NCBI GenBank assembly: GCA_026874595.1
Contig: CM049317.1
Location: forward strand, 19,799,882 to 19,863,881
Reading direction: 5' to 3'
DNA length: 64,000 nucleotides
From: Sipunculus nudus
Lineage: Eukaryota; Annelida; Sipuncula; Golfingiida; Sipunculidae
How positions within the stretch are numbered: the stretch's first letter is position 1; every line of letters starts with the position of its first letter. This document shows, piece after piece, positions 48,100-62,300 of this stretch. The notes under the pieces are model-generated. The model was not told the origin of the DNA and searched no databases. It was given only the letters and a program-made list of their open reading frames with translations. Made by a program: the position numbers and the translations under genes.

Positions 48100-49240
48100 A
48101 TAGAACAACTGAAGAATTAACCATTTCGGAAATTCTTATTATGAATCGGATATTTCCAATTTTAAACTAGAACAGCAAAAGTGTTAAGAATTAATGTACG
48201 TTATTATGGGGTATGTTAAATGTTTTCATATCATGCCATCAACCTATACAATGTATATTGGCCGGCCTATCGTGATAGAGCCGAGAGATATGTTCTCCTC
48301 ATTAAAGCATTGTATAGAATTTATTTTTTTTTTCTAAAATCAATTCTTATTTGAACATTTTAATTGATTCTTATTGTTATATTACCATGTGTTTTCTGGA
48401 CCGAACACTGATTTGCAGTTCTCACAATAACTGCATGAATGACTAAAAGTATCAATTTGCGGCTATGAAAGGGGAATACACAAACCGCCCGGATATTTTG
48501 AAGATTATATACCCAGCACTCATATCTAATTAATTTTCAGGTAAGGACTACGTGTTGCTTTATTTCTACATGTTTAATATGTTGGTCGATTGTTTTAAAC
48601 ACGAGATAATGATTACAGTGAAAATTTTCCTCATGCTTTACTTTGTTTTGTTTACATGATTCATTTAACTGAAAATGAAATGTTTTAGTTTAATATATGA
48701 ACTTTCGTTCTCTGTATCATTACTTTTTCTTTTGGAAATATACCATTATGTAAATAATTAGTATGTATGTACAATGAAATTGACGACAATATCAAGGGAA
48801 CAAGACACAGTAACACAATACACTGTTGGGCGGATTAAATTAATATTTTGAGAATTAATAAAAAGGGATTCAGCAGTGATTCTGGGCCGTTTTTTTTTAA
48901 CTTTTACTACTGACTATTCCCTCGTCCGTTCTTGTGACTTAACTCTACAATGCCGTTATAACCTAGAAAAGAATCTTGTTATTATGAGCGTGATTGTAGG
49001 TATGTTACCCTCATTTATCTTCCAAGGTTTTGTACTGACAAGTTATAATTGTGTGTGCGGTGTGTACCCTGGTCTAGTTAATTTTAGAAAGTCATACTTT
49101 TGAACAATTTATATACTGCTGATACCTCGAGCTGTTAATTATGCAACCGAAGGCCATGTCATTTATATATAACCAGGTTGGTAGACACATCACATGAAGC
49201 AGTCATAGGGGCACATGCCTCTTCAAGCGAACCAATAAGT
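48100..49240. repeat. Diverged copy of 10480-11590, leading into the orphan exon 1
   Basis: It contains the dispersed module (CAAACCGCCCGGATATTTTG, AAGATTATAT), TTCAGCAGTGATTCT, AACCAGGTTGGTAGACACAT and GAAGCAGTCAT in the same order as upstream of A1 and A2. No other gene was seen. Confidence 0.7.
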
Positions 49241-49261
49241 ATACCAGGGTGCAAGAAAATA

Positions 49262-49343
49262 TTGGATGTTCAAAATACCTTAGTAATTCTTTTGACCAAA
49301 ACGGAATGATGATAGATTCCGATGATGTGGTGGGAGAATATGT
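49262..49343 (+). pseudogene. Orphan decayed first exon, copy of the one at the window start
   Basis: The sequence aligns with exon 1 of A2 (ATTGGATGTTCAAAATACCT, later GATAGATTCCGATGATG). The ATG and the donor GT context are destroyed the same way as in the left copy. Upstream, 49160-49190 keeps a TATATATAACC element and the GAAGCAGTCAT leader found before A1 and A2, so the promoter part was copied too. Confidence 0.55.
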
Positions 49344-49344
49344 T

Positions 49345-52300
49345 TTATTTTAGTTATACTTAACTCTACAACAACAACAAAATCATCGGTCTTATTAAAG
49401 TCAAATAAGAATGTTATGATTTCGTATACAAATAGCCAAAGTTTATAATTTTACACCAAAGAGATTTATTTTTAAAGGAACTAGCATTTGAGCTTGATAG
49501 CAAAAAGAAAATCGTCTCAAGAAAGACTAATTAGCGAGAGCTATGTTGGTCCTAAAAAAAGTCTCAAAACATGACCATGTATTTACATGTTGTACTAGGT
49601 TTTCCATTCATTGTTTATTCGCGTCATAGGGAGGCAAACATTACATATAAAGCTTATAATTTTATATGGTATTATTGATCGATCTAAATACAACCGATCA
49701 TCTTTGTGTACAAAGAAGAACATTTAAATACAAGGAGGAAGCTGAACCTCATGTTTTTAGATGAGCGGAATAAAACGGATCAGAACAAATGTCTCATAGA
49801 CTACCTTAATGATAAAAAGGGAATATCTGATTAAGTTAGCTGAAGTGAAATGTGAATAGACGGTTCAAATATATCAGACCAACTATATATAATGCATATA
49901 TGTTTTGGCTATTACCTAGAATAGCCTACTTATATAACAAAATATCAAACTTGATCGATTAACACCTGTTTTTTAATATTTACTTATATCTGGTTTCTCG
50001 GCAGAGGGATATAACCAAGTCGCTATACATTTAAGATATGATTCTTATAAATATACCAAGGATAACTGGCATGGTGTTTTCGGTAATAGTATCCCAAACC
50101 CGAACTACGAGTGTGTCAGGTAGAGTGGAACTCGAACTCGGCTTTCACAGTTATAATTTAGGTTTCGGAAGTAATGCCTTTTTGCCTTAATTATATTTTT
50201 TTCACTAATGCGAATGCTGGTACCCATTTTGATATATGTATATTTAAAATTTGATAAACATTAAAACACTCTATAACACCAAATTAAGACCAGGCATTAC
50301 TACTGAACGAAAAAATACCGTACTGATAGAAACATAATTACACATAGCACCTGTGGGATATTTAGGCGAGATGCCAGTGTTTTAATTATTATTTTATCTA
50401 AGGCCTTATTTATAGAGCTTATCTTCATTGAACGGATGTACATAATGTCAACGACGGATTCTGGAATTTAGACGTTTTACCAAAGACAAATATATATAGG
50501 TATATTGATATGCATGCATATCCGCGTTATAATGTTTTCCTGTTAATTACAAACCCTTTATAAGGTATTTATCTCCGATGCAAAAGGGAAAATATAATCT
50601 ATTTTAAACCCCTTTTAACATTCAGGGATCACTTATATTCATGAATGTTTGGAATAAGGGAAATCGTATATACAAGAACAAGAAGAGTTTAAGAGATAGA
50701 TTGAAAAAGAAACCCATTCACAATACTAAGATCTAGTTCATTAATATATAATATTTTTATTATTAAGTCATGTAAAAGAGATAACTTTCCACTCTTGGGA
50801 AGTTTTGAATGATCATCATTTTATTTAGATGTTGCAGAATAAGCACCTCGGCAATCTGGTAAGTTTATGACTACATTAATTTGACGAAAACATGCACAAA
50901 GATATATGTTTCCTCTGCATAAAAAAAAGAATAAAACTGTATCTTTCCCACGGCTATATGAAACATTCTACATGGTATCTATATATCCGTCTAATATATC
51001 TCTATTATTCCAGTGAAACTGGGAATGCTATACCTGGATAAAACCTCAAGGACACACGTGTGAGAATAGAGACACTTTTTAAATAATGCATGTTAACTCT
51101 GCGAATGCTAAAAAAATTATCACTATAACGTTCTTAGCCGATGTCAAATAATTTTCAGACTGCATGGTAGTAACAAATGTGAAGAAATTACACGTTTAAC
51201 AAATTGACAAATTGCAAAGCAAATATTGAGAAGTCTGTGATTATTTTAAAATATATTCTGTAGTAAGGTTGAGTGAAAACCTTTATGGATATCATAGCCG
51301 TTCTCTTATACTTTCTCGACATTTTAAGGTATTAACAGTTTACATTGAACAAGCGCGGTATGTTGCCGTGATATATAACCTCATACATCACATAATCAAG
51401 CACACGTAGCTATAGAACACGCTTGAAAAACCAAAAGAGATAGAATGCATGATTCTGTCTTTTTTAGCATAATTTATATGGTTAGCTTTCATTTCAAAAT
51501 GAATGGAAGATTCTCCATCTATTATACCCGGATGTGAATAATACACATCTAGCCTTGGCAGAATTTTGCTCTGTGTAGAGACGATTTTGACCGTGAAAGG
51601 TATTTGTTGATACAGCCGTAAGTGAGGATATTAAATGTTGTACTTTTATATTTAGAGATGATATAAGCTTTCAGTTCCTTGTGATTATCAAAAATGAAAT
51701 CCGCATTTGAAACTTTCAATACAGCTTGTAATCAGAGAGCAACCAATATTCAAAATCGATTTTTTTTTTGCCTTTTTTAGTTGATCACATGGATCAATGA
51801 ATATTCTCATCATTAAGGTTTTCGCTTAAATTTGAAGATTTCTTTCTGAATGCCATCTGAACTTTCTCTTTTTTGAATATATTAATGTTCAAATTAACAG
51901 GTAAAAATAAAGAGTACAGCTAAGTATCATCTAAAAAAAATCCTTAATGCAACCCGTATTTAAATAATGTTTCCTCATGGCATTGTATAAATGGTAAATA
52001 AAATTGGTCCAAACACAGTTACGTGGGGTACACCGTATTTGAGAACTCAGCCTATCGAAAATGAACCATCCACATATATATGATTCAAACCAATCAAAAG
52101 CTAAATCCTAAATTCAAGGAAGTCCCGACGGCTTGGTACATTTATCTGGTGCTCGATTGTGTCGACAGCTGCTGATAACTCGAGGAGCACCAGGATAATA
52201 GTATGCGCTTATCAATGGCTAGTTCAATGTCTTCTTAAACAAGGAAAAGGTTGGTTTCTGAAGAACAGCTGAAGATTATTGGCTTCATGCCAGAGTAACT

Positions 52301-52627
52301 GTGTTTCATATGAGTGGTAAGCCGCTGTGCCAGACTTTTTTTTAATACATTAAATATATGATAGATTATTAACTGGCTTATAATTATTTAAGATCAGTCG
52401 GCATACAGTGTACATTTTTAGTAAGTTGAGTAACAAATGCTTGTTATATACAATTTCTTTCATTGCCAGTCACAACAGATTTTAAAACCAATAATGTGAT
52501 AATGGCTCAACTGTATCCATCAACATTTTACAATACAAGTAGGATGGAACCATTTGGTACGTTTTGTTTGTTGTTTTGCTAATCAGTAAAGATGTTATGT
52601 ATATTTTACATATATGTGATACATTAA

Positions 52628-52658
<31 letters not shown>

Positions 52659-55600
52659 TATATGTCATATTAAAGCCTTACTTTCCTTTTTCCGACATTT
52701 GCCGGATGCTACATTATCATACTGGAACACATTTACTAATAAATATTCAAAGAAATGAATTCTAAGGTTTCGAGCGTAAACCTCTTTTAAACTATCGATG
52801 TATTGTTTTAGAATGGGTATGATGTTACCTGAAGAAGGAGCATAACAATTTTTTTTTTTTTTTGCGTTTATTCCATTCCATATCATTTATGTGGATATAA
52901 AATTGTTCACATCACGCAGTTTTTCAAATGAAAGTATACTATTATATTTTGATATTATTTTATTTCATATGTTTATTTAAGTTCTGTTTTATATTACTTA
53001 ATAATACTTTTTCCTTTTACTAAAGAATTATGTCAATTATTATGTTGAATACATACCAATTTGAATATTTAAAAAGAAAGTAATTTGTAATTACAATTAC
53101 CACAGGCCTTTCCAAGCAGCACCTTCTTCAGAAACCAAAAAAAAACACCACTGTCTGTTCACGAGCCATATGGCTCCTATAGCCCACTTCGTGCTTGACT
53201 GGTGTAGGTGTTCGAGTGTATATGTGGGGTTCGTTATAATTGTTTTGGCAAAAGGAGCAAGAATTGCCTGTTTGCTTTCACGTATGAAATTATCTGTATA
53301 AGGATAACTAACCTTTCACAGACACCAGGATTGTTTCGGGATCTGTCCAGCGTAGGTGCTACGAGAGTGGGTGTCGAGGTCCGCAGAATGAAGAGTACCT
53401 CGTATTAGTTATAATAAATAATCTTACAATCCATTTTATCTAAAAACAATTGATGTTGTTATATATTTTATTTCAGACCGGAATAATGTAAGGCAGGAAA
53501 ATAAAATATATATAAGCTCACAGCTCCAAGCTGTGTAGCTTATTTGCTTCTTTTGCCATGAGGTCATGGCAAAGCGTTCACAATCTTTGATTGTAAGTTG
53601 CCTTTCCCCTTTATGAAGATGGATCAATGTTACATGTATGTTGGACGAAGATATATACAAGATAAGAATTTGTATTATTTAACCTTCTGGATTTAAGGTT
53701 TAATGTGTATGGACCATGAAGGATACTGAAGTCAAACCCATCCGTTAACACAAAGGGATCCTACGCAAATATCACCTTAATCAGGTTTAGGCGTCGGTGG
53801 ATTAAAAATCATGAACTTTCAGCTCTTATGCCTAACGATTTAGATTTAACCTTAACGGTTTCACTACTTGATTGTTCTGGCTGTAACTTCAACATACTGT
53901 GCACTGTAAGAGTCAACATACATGTAAAAGTTGTTGGTTATATGGTAGAGGAGCCTTACCAATGAGTTGACATCGATTCTGTACTTAATGATATTGTCTA
54001 AGACATGGTTTGGTTGCTTCTATAATGTACATTTTTATCAATGTCCTACTTTCTTGTATTACAGAATTTTAACACAATTTAGTTGAAAATTAGTTGAAAT
54101 AATTTGATGATTCAAAATTGTAGATCCCTGTAAGAAAAGAAATGAAATAGTCGGAGATCAGTTTTAACAGTGGCGGAGAATAAAAGAAATATTGATAGAA
54201 TAAACAATTTACCTGAAAGACACTCCACACCCAAGCACCCTAAATACGGTTGATCGTTAGGTCAATAAACCAAGAAACCGTGCCTTTTTATCTCTTCGGT
54301 CATAAATTGCACCGAATTTCGAATAATAATACTTATTTAAGAAAGCAATATTTTATTGAAAAATATACATAACACATGAAAAACGTGTCTGCAAAGATAA
54401 GTTTGGTAGGATATCTAGTAGAGCGATGGATTTGCTAATGCTTTTGTTCGATACAACCGGTTCCAGAGAACAAATCATTTGACCAGTGGCGTCAGTTTCG
54501 ACATCTCAGCGATTTGTTAATGTTGACTATTCGTTCAAGTCTAGCATAGTAAGTATGCATAAGAAGAATCTAATAGGTATAACAATGGTTTTTAACGACT
54601 GCGGCTGCATATTAAACAAATAATGAACAATGACCAAATTTTTAAATGTGTTGCTTTTACAGATGTGAAAGCGATATATGCTGTCATGGGGGCACTTGTG
54701 GTTGAACGTTCATGGGCATAAGAGACATATTAAAGGAAGTCCCGTAAAATATATATTGCTCAGGTAGACTTTTTTAAATATTAAAATTCTCTATTGTGAA
54801 ATACTGAATATAATGAAATTGAAATAACAATAAATAAACTAGTGTCAATTTCATTATTATCAGTAAAATGTTGAAGGGCAAGTCAGTCACATTTAGCGTA
54901 AGAACATCACAACTTTGTTAATTTATATATAATACATGTTATATAAAATTACTGAAGAAAACATAGACTATTTTCAGTAAATATCATAACATGATTAGTG
55001 CTGAACACATCTTTATTTTGAATAAAGCATATTAACTATTTTTGTATATTGATAAGGCACATTCCATTTGGCCACACATTATAAAACTGCATAGAGTATG
55101 TAAGCAATAGGCAATACCTCCTCTATCTCCTGTGATTCTAAGCAAAATTTTAAATTAGTTACTTACGACACTTTCTCTCACTCTTTTCCAAGCAATATGA
55201 AAAGAATGCAATAGTGGGTAATTTCAATGTAATTCCTTTATAATCACTTTATATCTTAATATTTCTAAGTGTTTAAATTTGCTGTCACTGCTGGCAACAT
55301 AATATGTTAATATTGCTAACATCTGAACCGAAAGGAAAGAAACAGAGTCACAGTTTTTTTTCTATGAAAGAAATACCTAGGCCGACCGTCTAATTCTGTA
55401 CTTCGTTACTTCATTTGTTTAAAGTTGCTGAAATTTTGACAACAGCCATATTATTATTCTACAGTGGGTGCATGTATGCAGAAACACAGCTGCGTTGACT
55501 GTTAGGCATGCTGACTCGAAGGACTGAGAGTAAGCACTGTGTTACATATTGTTTATACTGGCCAACATTGATGTGTAACTGTAACACCTTTTTACGGCCA

Positions 55601-57300
55601 CTTTTTTAATAGCTCATAAATAGGATCACATAAGCTGAATCTTATGTTACTGCAAGTCTCACGTTTCAACAATAGACAAAATAGCCTTGGCTCACCTACT
55701 GCCTATCTTCATTTCCTGTGATTTTATTATGAAGAGAAGGAAGAGTATACACTGTGACTAGGAAAGGTATCTAGAGAATTTTTTACATAAACCATAGACA
55801 CACCATTTGAATCTAACTATGTTAAACTATACTTATGATGACAGGTCCACCGTGCATATGGTTGACAGTTAACACACGTGTCGGGAATGTCCGACCTCTT
55901 GTCAGACCTCCACGTGCCTATATAGCCTCGTTTTAATTCCACCAATCATGTTCGCATCTTGCAGGGAATGCTCTTGCTCTGCCGCTATGTATGAACAATT
56001 TTAGAAATGGCCTACGCATTTGAGTTTACTTCATTTTTTTTCTCGCAGGACACAGTCGAGTGCCAGATTACGAACATGTCAATGATTTTTTTGGCGCAGA
56101 AGTGTCTACAATATTTTTTACCAATGAACACCTTGAACATATAAAGCAAATAAAACCATTTACACATACCAAGAACACATGCATAACGAAAGTAAGCCAT
56201 TGTTATAGAACCACTACCTTGCTACCAAGGTGCTTATAGATAAACATCAGTTACTTTAACATATATTCTCACAAACAGATATGCTGTCTTTAAACCATCA
56301 ACACATCAGAAAATTAGCATTGTAGTGAGGCCATATGTATGGTTGTGTTGCCGTTTGGTTATCAATTGTCAGAACTCAAAATCTATTCTTCCTTCTATGG
56401 GCTTTCAAACTACGCCATGTAAACATGCATTCGAAATGTAACCCATCTTTTCAGTACAAAGGCATGCATGCAACAAAATGATATAGGCCTCAAACTGTGT
56501 GCTCATCTAAAAGTCATTTATTTGCAGCCACGACAACAACTCAAACGGGAACACATAAACCGCCAGCACATTCAGACGATTATTAAGCCAGCTGTTACGC
56601 ATTAATAAAGGCTACCTTTTTTTATCGCTACAGACATAGCAAACATGTTTGTGTATATTGTTCCGCTATATTATTCTGCGCCGTCACCTACGGACATAGT
56701 TGCTTTATCTCTACATGTATCGCATGTTGGCGAATGGTTATGAACACGAGATAGAATTCTGCGCCGTATCTTCATCAATGATTACAATTGTATCGTCCTT
56801 GACGCTTGCCTCCTTCTTGTTTACTTGATTCATTTCACAGAAAATAAACTGTTATAGATTAATATATATGAAATTTCGTACTCTTACTTTTTTGGAGATA
56901 TAGCATTATGTAAATAATACATTTTTATGTACAATGAAAATGATAACAATATCGCGGATTGAATTAATATTTTGAAATTTAATAAAAAAGGATTCAGCAG
57001 TGATTCTGGACCTTTTTTTTAAATGACAATTTCCTTTTCCATTCTGGTGGCTTTAACTCGGCAGTATCGTTAAAGCCTAGAATTGAATGTTGTTATTATG
57101 AGCGTGGACGTATGTATGTTCCCCCTTATTGATCTTCAAAGTTTTTGTTATGACAGATTAACATTGTTCTTGCCGTGTTTACTTCGGTCCAGTTAATTTG
57201 AGAAAGTCATAATTTTGAACCAATTAAATGCAGATGATACATTCTAATGTTCCTTATGCAACCGTTGGCATTGCCATTTACATATAACAAGCTTGGTAGT
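49345..57300. other. Right-copy intergenic sequence, no gene seen
   Basis: Mirrors 100-11530 minus two missing blocks. A (TA)n tract lies at 52629-52662. No frame is conserved with the left copy in a way that suggests coding. Confidence 0.55.
52629..52662. repeat. (TA)n microsatellite, interrupted
   Basis: Counterpart of 3415-3456, with a CACA break. Confidence 0.9.
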
Positions 57301-57377
57301 CACATCACATGAAGCAGTCATTAGAGGCGCATGCCTCTTCACCCGAACATTTTAGTTTATCAAGGTGTAGAAGAATA

Positions 57378-59770
57378 ATGGATGTTCAAAATACCTTAGT
57401 AGTTCTATTCACCATTTCGGTTATGGTGATAGATTCCAATGATGCAGGTGAGAATATGTTATATTTCAGTTACTTGGCCAGTACATATCAACCTAAATAA
57501 GCCCCCCCCCCCAAATCTACCTTGATCATATCATGTTCGGATTACATAATAGGAAAATATTTGCATGGAAGTAACAGTTTGGAAGGGGCCATATTCCTGA
57601 AGCGGCCGCACACGGAAGGCCTGCCTCATCCCCCCCGACTGTGAATGTGACGAAAGAGCAGAGGTACTCTAAGCGGCGAATGATCAGATCGACTGACAGC
57701 CGACAAAGCGTAGGCGGGGAGAGTTCAAGCAGTTCGACCAAGACAAACGGGTTGTTATCGCATTTTGATTAATAAAATCAGACATGCAGAACTGCAGTTG
57801 AGAACCAAGCATTTATTTGTATAAAACTAAAGCGTGGACACGTCGAACGCTGCGATCAACTTGATCGTCATTCAGATTATATTTATTTCCCACTAATGCC
57901 CATTATTGCTACCTGGTGGCAACTACAGAGACTATTTTTCCATGACAGCAAAGTTTCATATATGCGTGGTTACAATTTAGGTTACTTTCCCCTACCGCGA
58001 ATATCGCGAATTTGAAACCACCGCGAGTAACAAGCCAGCCATAGTATTCATAACTCTACAACAACAACACAATTATCAAGTCAAACGATAATGCTATGAT
58101 TACGTACACCAATAGCATAATTTAATAATTTTACATCCAAGATATCTATTTTTAAAGCAACTGGCATGTGAGCTAGATAGCAATAGCAACGTCTCTAGAA
58201 ATACTTAATTGTGGTTGTTATGTTAGTCCTGAAAATGACGATTTAATTTAAAGCAATGCATATATTTAAAGCATTATATTGGTGAAGACATCATATGAGA
58301 AATAATGGTTAGACATTCCCTCGCTCAGGGCACCATTTTGTTTATACATTAGCCTAATGAGATATTGATGGTACAATAACACGCTTGGATATCATGATCA
58401 AATGGTAACATGATTTGACATTACCAATATGAAGATACACATTTTCACCGTGATGAACTGTATAGGATTTATGTTATTATCTCTGCTAATGAAAAACGTA
58501 TATTTTATATGGAATGATAAGCAACAGGTCATTTCTCAGATGGAAATGTTTCACAAATGTTTTCACGATCATCCGACCATCTACAGCCGTGTCTTGCAGC
58601 CGGGGCAGCCAGTTTAGACGGGGAAAGGTCAGAAAGAGGTTAATTATAGCATGCAGAAATTAGTGTTTTTTTTATCCCTCTCATTTGTTTCCCTGTACAT
58701 GTTATGTAAATTTTCAGCACAGGTGCTGCATGGTCGATTTCCCCCATTTTATCAATACCACTAACATATTATTAAAGCTAAACAAATATTATACAATAAT
58801 TCAAATAATATACCATTATCTGCATTAATATTATGTTAGTTTCCGTCTTAATTCAGTCACTCTCGCGTCTCGCGTCGCGTCCATGGATTTTATAAAGGAA
58901 ACCTACGTACGTAATGAGAGGATTGACATCTACGGCAAGATTGCAGTCCAGATTTTCTGGTACGAACAGGACAGGACAGACAGCATGGGACTGGAGGATG
59001 GAGAGTATGATATTATGTCATATATAAGCTTTTAAATTATAGGTATGCGTTAACAGATAAATTTCTTACTTGTGAATATTTGAAAATATTTAGTTTGATG
59101 ACAGTAAGTAGTACTGTGAGTAGAATTCTTGATTTTAGTCGCTCATGGACATCACATCAACAGCTAATGTTTGCTTGTTAGTCGCTTTTTTTTTGGAAAT
59201 GCTAGGAATTCAGTAAAAAGTAACATTGTTTGACCCCTACGAATATTAAATTTTAGATCAAATATAAACCTGTTCAAGTGTACATCTTCCCAATTGGTAC
59301 TTGCTACTCCCAACTGATTGCCTACTATTCGATAAATATCTGAATATTTAATAGCTATCGCCTACATGTGTATACAGTAAACGTAGCATTGAATGTGTGA
59401 ATAAACCCAAGTTTTTCACATATATTTTATGAAAGCGTACTATCCTTCATTAGCAAGCCTAACCTTTGGGTAAAAATCTGAAATCCACCATGGCAATCCA
59501 AGATCGATCATTGATCATGGATCATCATCATCAATTAAAATCGGTCATCGGTCACGACAAAAACACTTAGTTTGTGTTTTATCTGATATCATCATGTATA
59601 TTTTTTCGAACTGTTTCTATATCTTGACTGATTTCTTTTTCAGAATTTTGATTCCTTGAATATTTTGCACATTGTATCGTGATTATATTTGTAGAGATTT
59701 GGCTGTCTGGACAAGAACTTCAACCAGTAACAAATGGAGACTTTTCTACTCACTTTGGCACCAGAGCTGA
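57378..59770 (+). pseudogene. Diverged DUF4440-like paralogue, locus A2, probably broken
   Basis: This is the sister copy of locus A1 in the large duplication. Exon 1 is 57378-57447 (MDVQNTLVVLFTISVMVIDS, GTGAGA donor). The exon 2 equivalent is 58511-58627 (NDKQQVISQMEMFHKCFHDH). Exon 3 is 58857-59004 (NERIDIYGKIAVQIFWYEQD). Exon 4 is 59695-59770 (DLAVWTRTSTSNKWRLFYSL then WHQS, stop). Two defects sit in exon 2: the acceptor AG seen in A1 is AT here (58509-58510), and an in-frame TAG lies at 58615-58617. Exon 3 is 148 nt, 3 nt shorter than in C, and stays in frame, unlike A1. Exon 2 is phase 1-1, so skipping it would join exons 1, 3 and 4 in one open frame, giving a shortened secreted protein. 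Whether that transcript exists cannot be seen from DNA. Confidence 0.68.
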
Positions 59771-61930
59771 ATATAAAATCTGAAGTGATAAACCTTTCTT
59801 GGTGATATGATAGTGATTTTCCTATTATTATTTTGTCCGTCTCTCTAGTTTAAACACTAGGCAGTATCTTTAGTCCAAGTTAAATTTAACGTATATCATC
59901 ATGGGAAACTCCCACTAACAGCACCTTCTCGATATAACACTTTCTCCAATATGCTCCCATCAAATGAATAAATCGTTGTATACTGAATGCCGGACCTTGA
60001 CGACCGTTTTCTCTTAGAGGCAGTTGCCCGATCCGGGATGGCCTGAATTAGGTCCGAGTGTGGTAAATTTGATGTGTAAGGGAACCCCGCGCATTATTGG
60101 CACTTGATATCCAATTGACCAATAGAGTGTGTGTCAAGGTGACACAGATGAGTCCATTGGTAATCAATTTCAACGACCATTTTGGCACTGGCCCTGCTGA
60201 TAAAAAATATTTCTTGCAGAACCCCTGACACCAACCGTAGAGCATGTAAAGTTAAGTAAAATCGTGACAACCTTAGATTGATTTATCAAAATCAAGACAT
60301 ATCAACATTTACAATTGTTTAATGTTTAAACTTTATATCATATGGATCTGACTATAATTTCTCGCACATATTAATTTTTGATGCGGGGATGGACAGTGAT
60401 GCGCGCGTTCCCTTAGAACCAACATTTTCCCACGCACATTTCCTTCAGATCACTACTCCTGAGTATTTATAACTCTTATAACATGTGGCTGCAGGCGATT
60501 GGATATATAACTAATGTAAGATAGAATTTTCTTCAAAGTTTGTTATTAATATAGAATAAACAAACGTAAAAGCCATCTGCCTCGTAAATCTAGCTACTGT
60601 AACTGTAGCCGCCTAAAGCGACGAAATTTCTGATGACCTGAGCTTATATTTATGCCCATTATCTGGTAACCCCGGCTAAAGTTTATTTCCTGAAAGTGTT
60701 GTCTGAGTGTGTGAAGTTAACCTGGGCTTCTAAGAGCACAGGAGGTGTAGGTATAAATGTAGTGAAGAGAAGTCCATTCAAATGTCCTGTTATTTATATA
60801 CATACATGAATATATGTATATATATATATATATATATAAATATTTATTCTCATGGTAGATTTTCTTTGCTTTGTTCTTCTACGTTTCATGGACCTGTACA
60901 GATGGAAAGCATTACTTACATTACTGTTTTCTTTCTTATGGCATCTTATTCATATCCAAAGGTGACCAAACATTCCCCCCCCCCCCCCGTTGCTAGTTTA
61001 TTTCTGTCCGGTATATTACAATTAGCGTTATCTTGAATATTCATAGTTTACATTAGTCATCACAACTATTTGATAAAATAGAATTAAGCAAACTAAAATT
61101 GAGAAAAATATAGTTGTATAATCTCGAAACAGATGGGCAGAAAATATTTTTTTTCTAATTCCTATTTGTTAAATATATCGTGGCGCAATTTAGAGATTGA
61201 CTTGTTTATCTTGATTGATTTCGGAAACCTGCCACATCATATTTGCTATTTCGTGGGCCGAACTGTGGCAATTCAAAGACTAAAAGGTTAATATTTACTG
61301 CTATTTAATGCTAGTTGAGCGTGATGTCGTAATAAGTATGACGTGTGTTGATGTATGGCCTCAAGTTTGTTGTCTTATGTTTCTAGGACCGGCCAGCGTA
61401 CTAAGACTCCTGGCCTATGTCATGGTCGAATTGAGCACACTATGAACGAAGGATGATAAGGATATTCGTCGTTGACGGGAGGCAGATTAACTATATAATA
61501 AAAGCTTTGCAGATGATTGGTACCCTCAATTGGAGTATATTCAGGGGCATAAAGATATTCATTCAAGGCATTAAAACCAGATCAAGAATTAAATTATTTC
61601 CAAATCAAGAATCTTACCCGTCTTCTAGGATAAAAGTTGCTAGTGTAAGTGTCAGAAGGTAATTGACTAAGCATACACTGTAAATGCGGAATGCACAAAA
61701 TCGTTGCTGGAGGGCCGATGATATATTACGTTACAAGTCCTATAATAATCAACAATACCATCAATTATTCAATCCGACAGGTATGTAACCTAAGTTATAA
61801 TGATAACGGTTCCATAACTTTACTAATTATGCTGTACCGAAAATAATTGGTAAGCAAGTTAGGTTATTCACAGGAAAATATATCTTTTGATTTTATTACA
61901 TATTGCATATGAACATATACTCCTTTTTTA
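59771..61930. other. Downstream flank of A2, no gene seen
   Basis: Mirrors 13960-16160. It contains the short (TA)n tract at 60816-60838 and a poly-C run at about 60975-60989. Confidence 0.5.
60816..60838. repeat. (TA)n microsatellite
   Basis: About 11 units; counterpart of 15014-15068. Confidence 0.9.
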
Positions 61931-61934
61931 CCCG

Positions 61935-62300
61935 CTTCTGTAGTTCAGGTGTAGAGCGCAGGACTCAAAGCCGGGAGATCGTGAGTTCGAATCTCAGCCA
62001 AGGTGCTGAGGTTTTTCACGGTTGGCCCCCATCCAAGGGGAGCGCTCTGCAGGCTTAATGGGGTGATTGTGCCCATCAATCGTGTTTTTCCGTCACAAAC
62101 GAGTGCTCCTTTCCGGGGTTCCTTGGTGGTATGACCCAGTAGTGGGGATGACACACAACCAGGGCCCGCAGGAGTGGTCTACCGAACCTGGTTGACACCA
62201 GGAAAAATCGGATATAAGCCTGAATCACGTACTCCCAAACCGGAATGGAACTCTGTAGATGTACATATACTTAGTTAAGCAAAGCATTAAAAAATAGTGA
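61935..62300 (+). mobile_element. tRNA-derived SINE, copy 2
   Basis: Duplicate of the element at 16163. Its B box GAGTTCGAATCTC is closer to the Pol III consensus. The body and A-rich tail match the first copy with a few differences. It is probably carried by the segmental duplication rather than inserted separately. Confidence 0.6.
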
